Source: Syntrophomonadaceae bacterium
GTDB taxonomy: Bacteria; Bacillota; Syntrophomonadia; Syntrophomonadales; Syntrophomonadaceae
NCBI GenBank assembly: GCA_012840625.1
Contig: DUSB01000032.1
Coordinates: forward strand, 1 to 10,303
Direction: 5' to 3'
Length of the DNA stretch: 10,303 nucleotides
Under the pieces are notes generated by a model. That model saw only the letters and a list, made by a program, of their open reading frames with translations, was not told the origin of the DNA and did no database searches. Below are positions 1 to 7,094 of the stretch, in pieces. The position numbers and the translations under genes are program-made. Position 1 is the stretch's first letter. Each line of letters opens with the position of its first letter.

Positions 1-420
1 ATGCTGGAAAAGATGTTTAATTCACCCAACTTACTATTGATGGAAAAAGCCATGGATGCGTCTTTACTTCGCCAGAATGTTATTGCCAATAACATAGCCA
101 ACGTAGATACACCTAAATTTAAGCGCAGTGAAGTTATATTCGAAGATAGATTAAGGGAAGCCCTGCTCAGCGACAGCAGCAGTAAAAAGCTGCTTAAAAC
201 CAACAGCAGGCATATGGATGTTTGTGAACAGACAGTAGAGGCTCTAACACCCGCAGTGGTGAAGATAAATGATCGCAGTTATCGTAATGACCAGAACAAT
301 GTCGATATCGATGTTGAAATGGCCAAACATACCAGGAATAAGATTTATTATGATTACATGGCCCATAACCTATCTAATGATTTGCGCCTGTTGAGAATGG
401 CCATTACAGGGAGGGATTAA
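1..420 (+). CDS. flgB: Flagellar proximal rod protein FlgB
   Basis: FlgB is one of the small proximal rod subunits that connect the MS ring to the distal rod; it is exported by the flagellar type III apparatus and assembles outside the membrane. The 139-residue product matches the usual family length. The N-terminal flagellar rod signature is seen as ANNIANVDTP at residues 29-38. The conserved C-terminal region begins with NVDIDVEMA at about 100-108 and ends in a helix (YDYMAHNLSNDLRLLRMAI) typical of the coiled-coil terminal D0 segment of axial proteins. The start codon is the first base of the window, so its SD cannot be seen; an ATG at position 13 is a less likely alternative. It is first in the visible operon and lies 3 bases before flgC. 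Identification is firm; only the start is uncertain. Confidence 0.95.
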   Translation: MLEKMFNSPNLLLMEKAMDASLLRQNVIANNIANVDTPKFKRSEVIFEDRLREALLSDSSSKKLLKTNSRHMDVCEQTVEALTPAVVKINDRSYRNDQNNVDIDVEMAKHTRNKIYYDYMAHNLSNDLRLLRMAITGRD

Positions 421-423
421 GGT

Positions 424-885
424 ATGCATTTTTTAAACAGTATTAATGTCAGTGCATCGGGTTTAACCGCCCAGCGTTTGCGAATAGATACCATTGCCAG
501 CAATATTGCTAACGCAGAAACAACGCGTGCAGCTGATGGTCGGGGTCCATACCGCCGGCAGGTGGTGGTATTTGAAGCCCGGGGAACAGGTTCCGGAAAA
601 AAAAGATCTTTTGGCAATATTCTGGAGGGGAAAATGCAAAGTACAGGCCAGGGTGTACGGGTGAAGGAAATCCGTTCTTTAAGCGGGGAAGAAGCCCCTT
701 TTCGCCTTGCCTATGATCCTAACCACCCGGATGCAGATGCAGAGGGTTATGTCACCTATCCGAATGTTAATCCTGTGGAAGAAATGATTAACATGATTTC
801 TGCTACTAGATCATATGAGGCGAACAGTAAGGTGATTGAGGCTACTCGAGCTATGGCTTTAAGAGCGCTTGATATAGGACGATAG
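424..885 (+). CDS. flgC: Flagellar proximal rod protein FlgC
   Basis: FlgC is a proximal rod subunit that assembles with FlgB, FlgF and FliE in the periplasm or cell-wall zone. The 153-residue product has the axial-protein N-terminal motif SNIANAETT at residues 26-34, followed by the FlgC-type stretch GPYRRQVVVFEA. The C-terminal half carries GYVTYPNVNPVEEMINMISATRSYEANSKVIEATRAMA in segments, the hallmark of FlgC/FlgG-type C-termini. The SD GGGAGGG at 409-415 lies inside the end of flgB, 8 bases before the ATG, which supports this start and coupled translation. Length and motif content are normal for the family. Confidence 0.96.
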   Translation: MHFLNSINVSASGLTAQRLRIDTIASNIANAETTRAADGRGPYRRQVVVFEARGTGSGKKRSFGNILEGKMQSTGQGVRVKEIRSLSGEEAPFRLAYDPNHPDADAEGYVTYPNVNPVEEMINMISATRSYEANSKVIEATRAMALRALDIGR

Positions 886-897
886 AGGTGATTTTTG

Positions 898-1194
898 ATG
901 TTGATTGAACAGGTAGCGAAAAGTGTTGCAGGTGCATATGACCTACCGCAAACAGAACAGAATTCTGCAGCCAGCGGGTCATTTGTCGACTACTTAAAAG
1001 AGGCTATTCATAAAGTCGATCAGTTACAAAAAGAGGCAGAAATAAGCGCCCTGAACCTGGCTCTGGGAGAGGAACCCAATCTGCATAATACAGTGATTGC
1101 CTATGAGAAAGCAAAGCTGGCACTTCAGCTTACCATTGAAGCACGCAATCGAATAGTAGAAGCTTATCAAGAAATTATGCGGATGCAGTTTTAG
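898..1194 (+). CDS. fliE: Flagellar hook-basal body adaptor FliE
   Basis: FliE is the small adaptor that joins the MS ring/export gate to the rod and is among the first exported substrates. The 98-residue product ends in the very conserved block ARNRIVEAYQEIMRMQF (residues 82-98), preceded by AYEKAKLALQLT; this C-terminal signature is diagnostic. The N-terminal 20 residues are variable, as usual. An in-frame TTG lies three bases earlier at 895, but GAGGTG at 885-890 is 7 bases from the ATG at 898 and only 4 from the TTG, so the ATG is preferred. The SD directly abuts the flgC stop codon. Confidence 0.94.
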   Translation: MLIEQVAKSVAGAYDLPQTEQNSAASGSFVDYLKEAIHKVDQLQKEAEISALNLALGEEPNLHNTVIAYEKAKLALQLTIEARNRIVEAYQEIMRMQF

Positions 1195-1226
1195 TTAAAT
1201 GAAATTTCAGCCTGGGGAGTATATAT

Positions 1227-2855
1227 ATGGATACGATTCGCGATAGATTACAGGGGCTGGTCAGCAATATAAGAGATTTTTGGACCCGGTTGACCATCAA
1301 TCAGAAGGTTTTGATTGGTGGAGCAGCCCTGTTAGTGGTTATTGCTGTTATAGTCCTGGCCAGGGGAAGCCGACAACCTGAATATGAGGTTTTGTACAGT
1401 GAGCTAAGTGAAAAAGATGCTGCTGATGTGGTAGCCAAACTGGATGAGTTTAAAGTTCCGTATGAATTAAGCGATAATGGTACCACCATTCTGGTTAATA
1501 AAGAGGATAAATACAAGACACGCTTAAAACTGGCCGGGGAAAATTTACCCCGGGGCGAGAGCGGCTTTGAACTTTTTGAAGACAGTAATTTTGGTGAAAC
1601 ACAAACTGACAAACAGGTGAAATACCAGGTCGCTCTGCAGGGCGAATTGGCTCGCACCATACAGAGTTTGGAAAAAGTTAAATCAGCACGGGTGCACATT
1701 GTTATGCCTGAAGAAACGCTGTTTTCCGAAGAAGAGCAGAAGCCAACTGCAGCTGTGGCAGTGACCACCAAAGATGATCAAAAACTCACCTCCAAAGAGG
1801 TGGAGGGGATTACTAACCTAGTCGCCAACTCGATTAAAGGTATGAAACCAGAAGAAGTAGTCATCATTGATCAGCATGGTCGAGTTTTGTCTGATGAAGA
1901 GAATTATCTGGATGCTGAGCAGGTACCGAATGTAGCCAATCAAATGGCTATGAAACGGCGCTTCGAAAAGGAAAAAGAACAGGTTATTCAGAGCATGCTG
2001 GATAAAACGCTGGGCAAAGACAATGCCGTGGTGCGTGTCAGTGCTGAGCTCAACTTTGATGCCCGGGAAGAAAAGGAAGAAGAGTACTGGCATGATCCGG
2101 AAGGCCCGTTTGTACGCAGTGAGTCGGTTAAAAAAGAAACGGGTGAAGATGTAAGCCGTCCGGATGCCAATGTACCAGGAACTGATACCAACATCCCTGA
2201 ATATACGGAAGTGGAAGATGAAGAGGCCACTTCAACCTATGACAAAAAGGATACCACTCGTAACTATGAAATCAATAAACGGGAAGCAGTAACCCGGTAT
2301 GCTTCCGGGGATACAGAATACGATTATCTGACCGTATCGGTTCTGGTTAATAGGGCGGCTGTTTCCAAGCTTAATATTGGCAACAGCCAGGCAGAGAGAA
2401 TCGATACCATTCGCCGTATCGTAGCTACAGCAGTGGGCCTGCGAGAAAATAGGGAAAACGAAGATGTGGATCTGGAGGAAAACATTTCTGTAGCCTTTAT
2501 TGATTTCTATTCCGAACCGGTTCCAGAGCCTGATAGCGCTCTGGCAGCGTTCATGAAAACGCCTTTAGGAAAAGCCATTCTGGCTTTAGTTATAATTGTA
2601 GCTGTGATGGCTGCAGTGCTGATCAGCCGGCGCAGGATGGAAGAGGAACGGCTGGCAGCTGAATTGGCCGAACAGCAGGAATTTGAGGCGGTTGTAGACG
2701 ATGAACTGCGGGTAGAGGATTTGCTTGATAAGGACCTTACCCCGGAAGAAAGGGAAAATCAGCGGCTTAAACAAGAAGTTGAGAAGATGATCGATAAGAA
2801 TCCTGAGGATGCAGCCCAGATTATTCGTACTTGGCTGATGGAGGATCAGAGGTGA
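1227..2855 (+). CDS. fliF: Flagellar MS-ring protein FliF
   Basis: FliF forms the MS ring in the cytoplasmic membrane, the base on which rotor, export gate and rod assemble. The 542-residue product is of normal length. A first membrane segment lies at about residues 28-45. It is followed by a YscJ/FliF ring-building region (about 50-220) including ENLPRGESGFELF and SARVHIVMPEETLF, then the FliF C domain with the loop motif VPGTDTN at 316-322. A second membrane segment lies near 448-468. The cytoplasmic tail ends in an acidic FliG-binding segment (KNPEDAAQIIRTWLMED). The SD GGGGAG at 1214-1219 is 7 bases before the ATG. The stop codon lies within the fliG SD, so the two partner proteins are probably translated in a coupled way. 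Confidence 0.97.
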   Translation: MDTIRDRLQGLVSNIRDFWTRLTINQKVLIGGAALLVVIAVIVLARGSRQPEYEVLYSELSEKDAADVVAKLDEFKVPYELSDNGTTILVNKEDKYKTRLKLAGENLPRGESGFELFEDSNFGETQTDKQVKYQVALQGELARTIQSLEKVKSARVHIVMPEETLFSEEEQKPTAAVAVTTKDDQKLTSKEVEGITNLVANSIKGMKPEEVVIIDQHGRVLSDEENYLDAEQVPNVANQMAMKRRFEKEKEQVIQSMLDKTLGKDNAVVRVSAELNFDAREEKEEEYWHDPEGPFVRSESVKKETGEDVSRPDANVPGTDTNIPEYTEVEDEEATSTYDKKDTTRNYEINKREAVTRYASGDTEYDYLTVSVLVNRAAVSKLNIGNSQAERIDTIRRIVATAVGLRENRENEDVDLEENISVAFIDFYSEPVPEPDSALAAFMKTPLGKAILALVIIVAVMAAVLISRRRMEEERLAAELAEQQEFEAVVDDELRVEDLLDKDLTPEERENQRLKQEVEKMIDKNPEDAAQIIRTWLMEDQR

Positions 2856-2860
2856 TACTG

Positions 2861-3871
2861 ATGGTAGCATCAAGAGGTATGACCGGCAGACAAAAAGCTG
2901 CCAACATGCTTGTTTTTTTAGGACCGGAGAAATCGGCCCAGATTTTTAAACATATGAATGAAGAAGAGATCGAACAACTCACACTGGAGATTGCCAATCT
3001 GCGCCAGGTGTCTACGGATAAAATGGATGAAATCTATCGGGAGTTTTTTGAAATGTGCTTGGCTTCGCAATTTATTGGTCAGGGTGGTATTGAATATGCT
3101 AAAGAAGTACTGGAACGCGCCTACGGTGAGGAAAAAACCATAGAGATCATCAGCCGGATTTCAGCATCCCTGCAGGTAAGACCCTTTGATTTTACTCGTA
3201 AAACGGAGCCAACGCAGCTGCTGAATTTTATTCAATCTGAACATCCGCAGACCATTGCACTGGTTTTGGCCTATCTGGAACCAGAAAAGGCTGCGGAGAT
3301 TTTGTCTTCTCTGCCTCCTGAAAGACAGGCGGATGTGGCCAAAAGAATTGCCATCATGGATACCACCTCGCCCGAGGTCATCAAAGAGGTAGAAAAGGTG
3401 CTGGAAAGAAAACTTTCCTCGGTGGCACCGCAGGAAATGAGTGAGGCGGGAGGAGTAAAATCGGTGGTGGAAATCATTAACCGGGTTGATCGATCCACTG
3501 AAAAAACCATTATGGCGACTCTGGAGGTACAGGATCCAGAATTAGCAGAAGAAATCAAGAAATTGATGTTTGTCTTTGAAGATATTGTCATCATTGATGA
3601 TCGTTCGGTACAAAGAGTCCTGCGTGAGGTGGAAACACAGGATCTGGCCCTGGCTCTTAAAGGCGCCTCCAATGATGTGGCACAAAAGATTTATTCCAAT
3701 ATGTCCACTCGTGCGGGAGATATGTTGCGGGAAGATATTGAATTTATGGGACCGGTACGTTTACGCGATGTAGAGGAAGCCCAGCAGAGGATTGTCAATA
3801 TTATCCGGCGGCTGGAAGAAAGCAATGAAATTATTGTTGCCCGCGGTGGAGGGGATGAGATTATTGTCTAA
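2861..3871 (+). CDS. fliG: Flagellar motor switch protein FliG
   Basis: FliG sits on the cytoplasmic face of the MS ring, takes torque from the stator and, with FliM and FliN, sets rotation direction. The 336-residue product has three domains. The N-terminal FliF-binding domain covers about residues 5-105. The middle domain carries the EHPQ motif at 127-130. The C-terminal torque domain has MFVFED at 236-241, followed by charged helix residues (DDRSVQRVLREVE) of the type that faces the stator. The tail GGGDEIIV is typical. The frame stays open upstream to a TTG at 2831, with a GTG at 2852, but GAGGTGAT at 2849-2856 is a near-ideal SD for the ATG at 2861, and family length agrees. This start leaves 5 bases after fliF. 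Confidence 0.96.
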   Translation: MVASRGMTGRQKAANMLVFLGPEKSAQIFKHMNEEEIEQLTLEIANLRQVSTDKMDEIYREFFEMCLASQFIGQGGIEYAKEVLERAYGEEKTIEIISRISASLQVRPFDFTRKTEPTQLLNFIQSEHPQTIALVLAYLEPEKAAEILSSLPPERQADVAKRIAIMDTTSPEVIKEVEKVLERKLSSVAPQEMSEAGGVKSVVEIINRVDRSTEKTIMATLEVQDPELAEEIKKLMFVFEDIVIIDDRSVQRVLREVETQDLALALKGASNDVAQKIYSNMSTRAGDMLREDIEFMGPVRLRDVEEAQQRIVNIIRRLEESNEIIVARGGGDEIIV

Positions 3872-4685
3872 AATCATTAAAAACACAGAACTGCAGCTTA
3901 TCCAGCCTTTAAAACTGGAAATTATTGCTGAGCCGCAGGCAGAGGAAAAAAAGGACAGCCGCGTGGAAACAATGCTGGAGCAGTCCCTCCAAGAGCAGGA
4001 AAATATGGAAGAGCTGGTCGACGAAAGCCAGAAAATTCTGAAAGAAACGGAAGAAATTGTAGTCGAATTGCTGGAAAAGGCTCGTGTTGAAGCACGGCTT
4101 ATCATACAAAATGCTCAGGAAGAAGCCGATGTCATTCGCAATCAGGTTTATGAAGAAGCGAAGACGATGCGTGAATCTGCTGTCAGGGAAGGCTATGAGG
4201 CTGGTTTAAAGCAGGCCCAGGAGGAAATGGAAGCTGAACGCCTTGCTGCCCTCCAGCAGAAAGAAGAGATACTGGAGGAAGCACGCCGTAGCAAACTGGA
4301 TATATTAAGCCGTTCAGAATTAGATATGCTTCATCTGGTGGTGGCGATAGCTAAAAAGGTGATCGCTTCTGAATTGCTTTTGCAACCAGAATCAATTATA
4401 ACAGTTATCCGGCAGGCCATTGAACAGCTGGATCATCCGGATAATCTTAAAGTTTATGTTCACCCCGATGATATTCAGGTAGTTTTGGACGCGATTGAAT
4501 TTGACGAACTGACCGAGATTGGTAGCCAGTCTGTACAGACAGAAGTCAAGGCTGACCAGCGTATTAACAGGGGTGGCTGTGTGGTGGAAAGCGACTGTGG
4601 ATCCGTAGATGCCCGCTTGGAATCTCGTATAGCAAAAGTAGAGGATGGTCTCTATAGTGTAACGGATGTGACGGGAAATGAATGA
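3855..4685 (+). CDS. fliH: Flagellar export ATPase regulator/stator FliH
   Basis: FliH binds the ATPase FliI, holds it at the export gate through FliN/FlhA contacts, and restrains its activity. It is related to the peripheral stalk subunits of F/V-ATPases. The 276-residue product has a long charged, predicted coiled-coil region at about residues 35-155. Within it lies the family's glycine-spaced stretch EGYEAGLKQAQEE (112-124). The C-terminal domain follows (about 155-270) with VKADQRINRGGCVVESDCGSVDARLES in pieces at 231-257. The start is ambiguous. The ATG at 3855 lies only 2 bases after GGAGG (3848-3852). A TTG at 3864 is better spaced from GGAGGGG (3848-3854) and would give MSKIIKN, close to common FliH N-termini. 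Either start overlaps the end of fliG. Confidence 0.9.
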   Translation: MRLLSKIIKNTELQLIQPLKLEIIAEPQAEEKKDSRVETMLEQSLQEQENMEELVDESQKILKETEEIVVELLEKARVEARLIIQNAQEEADVIRNQVYEEAKTMRESAVREGYEAGLKQAQEEMEAERLAALQQKEEILEEARRSKLDILSRSELDMLHLVVAIAKKVIASELLLQPESIITVIRQAIEQLDHPDNLKVYVHPDDIQVVLDAIEFDELTEIGSQSVQTEVKADQRINRGGCVVESDCGSVDARLESRIAKVEDGLYSVTDVTGNE

Positions 4686-6000
4686 TATCTATCTGGATTC
4701 AAGTCGCTATATCAGGGTACTGGATAAAATCAACCCCTATCAGCTCAAAGGTAGGATTTCACAGGCCATCGGCCTTACTCTGGAAGCCGTAGGGCCGAAA
4801 GTAAGTTTAGGGGAACTATGCTATGTAAGAACCAATCATGCTAGTGCTGAGCTGACTCCCTGTGAAGTGGTAGGATTCAAAGACCGCAGGATACTTATGA
4901 TGCCGCTGGGAAAGATGGAGGGGATTGGCCCCGGCAGCGAACTTTTAGCTACGGGCCAAACCTTAAGCGTACCGGTGGGCATGGGTCTGCAGGGGCGAGT
5001 CCTGGATGGGCTGGGTAATCCTATCGATGGCCTGGGCCGTATAGATGTACAGACTTATTATCCAGTGGCCAATCAGCCTCCCACCCCTTTGGAGCGAACA
5101 CGTATACAGGAAGCACTTCCGGTGGGGGTGAAAGCCATTGACGGCCTGACAACGGTAGGTAAAGGACAGCGTATGGCTATCATGGCTGGTAGTGGAGTAG
5201 GTAAGAGTACCCTGATGGGGATGATTGCTCGCAATACCACTGCTGATATAAATGTTATCGCACTGGTTGGTGAGCGGGGGCGCGAAGTGCGAGAATTTTT
5301 GGAACGCGACCTAGGTGAGGAAGGTCTGGCACGCTCTGTGGTGGTGGTAGCAACTTCTGATCAACCAGCCATGGTGCGTTTGAAAGGTGCACTGGTGGCT
5401 ACCAGTATTGCTGAATACTTTCGGGATCAGGGCCTGGATGTTCTGTTGTTGATGGATTCATTAACTCGCTTTGCCTTGGCCCAAAGAGAGGTTGGATTGG
5501 CTATTGGCGAGCCACCTGCAACACGTGGCTACACCCCTTCGGTTTTTGCTCTGCTACCCCAGCTGCTGGAAAGAGCGGGTACTTCTCAGCAGGGAACCAT
5601 TACCGGCTTGTACACCGTACTGGTGGAAGGTGACGATATGAATGAGCCCATCACTGATGCGGTAAGAGGAATTGTGGATGGACATATCGTTTTAAGTCGT
5701 AATCTGGCAGCTATGAACATGTATCCGGCTATTGATATCTTACAGAGTATCAGTCGGGTAATGATTGATATCGCTGCACCGGAGCATATGGAGGCGGCTC
5801 GTCGTTTTCGTTCCATTCTGGCGGCTTATGAGGAAGCACGTGATCTAATTGATATTGGCGCCTATAAAAAGGGATCCAATGCCAGGATCGATGAAGCCAT
5901 TCATTATATTGAGCCCTGTCGGGATTTTATCCGGCAGGGGATTTATGAAAAAGTAAGCTTTGATGAGCTGCTGCAGCAGCTAAGTGCCAGTATTCAATAA
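4678..6000 (+). CDS. fliI: Flagellum-specific export ATPase FliI
   Basis: FliI hydrolyses ATP to help unfold and deliver rod, hook and filament subunits to the flagellar type III export gate. It is a homologue of the F1-ATPase beta subunit. The 440-residue product is full length. Walker A is AGSGVGKST at 170-178, the catalytic glutamate lies in VGER at 197-200 (E199), Walker B is VLLLMD at 255-260, and the alpha/beta ATPase signature PAIDILQSIS is at 350-359. An N-terminal beta-barrel domain precedes the ATPase core and a helical C-terminal domain follows. The ATG overlaps the end of fliH by 8 bases, which fits tight co-expression of enzyme and regulator. All key residues are present, so it should be active. 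Confidence 0.98.
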   Translation: MNDIYLDSSRYIRVLDKINPYQLKGRISQAIGLTLEAVGPKVSLGELCYVRTNHASAELTPCEVVGFKDRRILMMPLGKMEGIGPGSELLATGQTLSVPVGMGLQGRVLDGLGNPIDGLGRIDVQTYYPVANQPPTPLERTRIQEALPVGVKAIDGLTTVGKGQRMAIMAGSGVGKSTLMGMIARNTTADINVIALVGERGREVREFLERDLGEEGLARSVVVVATSDQPAMVRLKGALVATSIAEYFRDQGLDVLLLMDSLTRFALAQREVGLAIGEPPATRGYTPSVFALLPQLLERAGTSQQGTITGLYTVLVEGDDMNEPITDAVRGIVDGHIVLSRNLAAMNMYPAIDILQSISRVMIDIAAPEHMEAARRFRSILAAYEEARDLIDIGAYKKGSNARIDEAIHYIEPCRDFIRQGIYEKVSFDELLQQLSASIQ

Positions 6001-6015
6001 ACAGGAGGAAGTAAG

Positions 6016-6471
6016 ATGAAGCCTTTTGTTTTTCGCCTGCAGACTAAATTAGATGTAGTGAACCTGGAAGAGGATTTGGTGCGTCAGGAGCTAAAGCATC
6101 ATCTAGAAGCAAGGGATAAGGTGCAGTTTGCCTTGGAAGAGATCGTAGACGAAATACAACAGGTGGAGAATTCACTGGTACAGATGATGCAGGGTACTGT
6201 TTCTCTGGATAAAATGCTGCTGATGCGCAATTACCTGCCGGTTTTGAGCGAAAGCCGGCAGCTGAAAGAACAAGAACTCCGCCAAGCCGAACAAACGGTG
6301 GAAGAGGTACGTGAACAGCTGGTAAGCAAACGCAAGGAGTGCCGGGTGCTGGAAAAATTAAAAGAAAGAGACTGGCATGAATACAAGCAGGAATGGCAGC
6401 GTCAGGAGCAAAAAGTACTGGATGAAGTAGCTGCCAACAATCATTATCGAAGCATAAGCCGTGAAAGGTGA
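6016..6471 (+). CDS. fliJ: Flagellar export protein FliJ
   Basis: FliJ is the central-stalk-like coiled-coil protein that inserts into the FliI hexamer and contacts the FlhA export gate, helping couple proton motive force to export. The 151-residue product is almost entirely helical and charged, with no glycine-rich or membrane segments. Heptad-like patterns run from about residue 10 to 135, with a central break near the MRNYLP stretch. Sequence conservation in this family is low, so the call rests on size, coiled-coil character, the N-terminal FRLQTKLDVVNLEED pattern and its position right after fliI. A strong SD, AGGAGG at 6003-6008, lies 7 bases before the ATG. Confidence 0.9.
   Translation: MKPFVFRLQTKLDVVNLEEDLVRQELKHHLEARDKVQFALEEIVDEIQQVENSLVQMMQGTVSLDKMLLMRNYLPVLSESRQLKEQELRQAEQTVEEVREQLVSKRKECRVLEKLKERDWHEYKQEWQRQEQKVLDEVAANNHYRSISRER
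6464..6471 (+). promoter_or_regulatory. SD that sets the start of the motE/ylxF-like gene
   Basis: AAAGGTGA ends with the fliJ stop codon TGA and lies 7 bases before the ATG at 6479. An in-frame GTG at 6461 would place the SD inside the coding region, so the ATG is preferred. Stop codon and SD being the same bases favours coupling between fliJ and the next gene. Confidence 0.7.
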
Positions 6472-6478
6472 AAAGAGC

Positions 6479-7045
6479 ATGAATACAGTGAAAAAGATAC
6501 TCATCGTTGTTGCGGTTCTGGCATTGGCGGGTGGCATCCTGTATGGTCTCGATTTTTTCCATGTAGTGGATTTATCCCCTGTATTTGATAAGATACCCTT
6601 TGCGGGAACGAATCTAAGTCCATCTCAGCGAGAAGTACAGGAATTGAGAATAGAAAACGATAAGTTAAAAAAGACCATTCAGCAAAAAGACGAAAAGATA
6701 AAACGCCAGCAGCGGCAACTGGATCGGGCCAAAAAAAGGGAAAGCGATTGGAAGAAGGCAGAAAAAGAGTATCAAAAGGAGTTAATCAAGCTCAATGAGG
6801 AAATGGGTGCTACAGCTGTACCAGGCAGCCAACAGAAAATACAGGCCTACAAAAACATGGCCCGCTATTTTGCCGAGATGAATACCAAGGAAGCGGCCGA
6901 TTTGCTGGCACGTTTAAATGATGAGGATATTATCGGCATATTAAGCTGTTTGGATGCTGATACTGCGGCGGAACTCCTGCAGGCAATGCCACGGGATCTT
7001 GCCGCCCGGATTGCCAATCAGATGATGGATGTGGCTCTACCTTGA
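6479..7045 (+). CDS. Single-pass membrane coiled-coil protein with MgtE-N-like end (YlxF/MotE type)
   Basis: The 188-residue product has a short cytoplasmic N-terminus, one hydrophobic membrane segment at about residues 6-22, a charged coiled coil at about 50-110 rich in K, E, R and Q, and a helical C-terminal domain at about 126-182. That domain includes MARYFAEMNTKEAADLLARL and CLDADTAAELLQAMPRDLAARI, the repeating pattern of the MgtE N-terminal domain, itself similar to FliG-type helical repeats. Proteins of this architecture sit between fliJ and fliK in many Gram-positive operons (YlxF in Bacillus). In rhizobia, MotE is a periplasmic chaperone of MotC. With one N-terminal anchor, the bulk is probably on the outer face of the membrane. 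A role in motor or stator assembly is an inference from context. Confidence 0.82.
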   Translation: MNTVKKILIVVAVLALAGGILYGLDFFHVVDLSPVFDKIPFAGTNLSPSQREVQELRIENDKLKKTIQQKDEKIKRQQRQLDRAKKRESDWKKAEKEYQKELIKLNEEMGATAVPGSQQKIQAYKNMARYFAEMNTKEAADLLARLNDEDIIGILSCLDADTAAELLQAMPRDLAARIANQMMDVALP

Positions 7046-7061
7046 GCTCCACTTGCATCAT
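7022..7061 (+). other. Imperfect hairpin at the motE-like/fliK junction
   Basis: ATGATG (7022-7027) pairs with CATCAT (7056-7061). Inside a 3x3 internal loop, GTGG (7031-7034) pairs with CCAC (7049-7052) and CTC (7035-7037) with GAG (7044-7046), leaving a two-base bulge and the loop TACCTT. That gives 13 base pairs around the stop codon of the upstream gene. No T-run follows, so it is not an intrinsic terminator. It could be an RNA stability or processing element, or chance. Confidence 0.35.
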
Positions 7062-7077
7062 AGATCAATACTGAAAC

Positions 7078-7088
7078 AAGGAGGTGAT
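7078..7088 (+). promoter_or_regulatory. Near-perfect fliK Shine-Dalgarno site
   Basis: AAGGAGGTGAT is an 11-base match to the complement of the usual 16S rRNA 3' end and lies 6 bases before the ATG at 7095. It fixes the fliK start, ruling out the in-frame ATG at 7029 that lies inside the preceding gene. It is the longest SD match in the window, implying strong independent initiation for fliK. Confidence 0.85.
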
Positions 7089-7094
7089 AAAGGA

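Noticed and set aside
1301..1771. A 156-codon minus-strand frame opposite fliF
   Set aside because: It is serine/threonine-rich sequence opposite the conserved ring-building domain of fliF, with no family resemblance.
6044..6562. A 172-codon minus-strand frame opposite fliJ
   Set aside because: It is antisense to a coiled-coil gene with a good SD. The translation is proline/cysteine-rich low-complexity sequence, typical of an opposite-strand shadow.
7029..7094. An N-terminal extension of FliK from ATG 7029
   Set aside because: It lies partly inside the preceding gene and would place the 11-base SD at 7078-7088 within the coding region. ATG 7095 is ideally spaced from that site.
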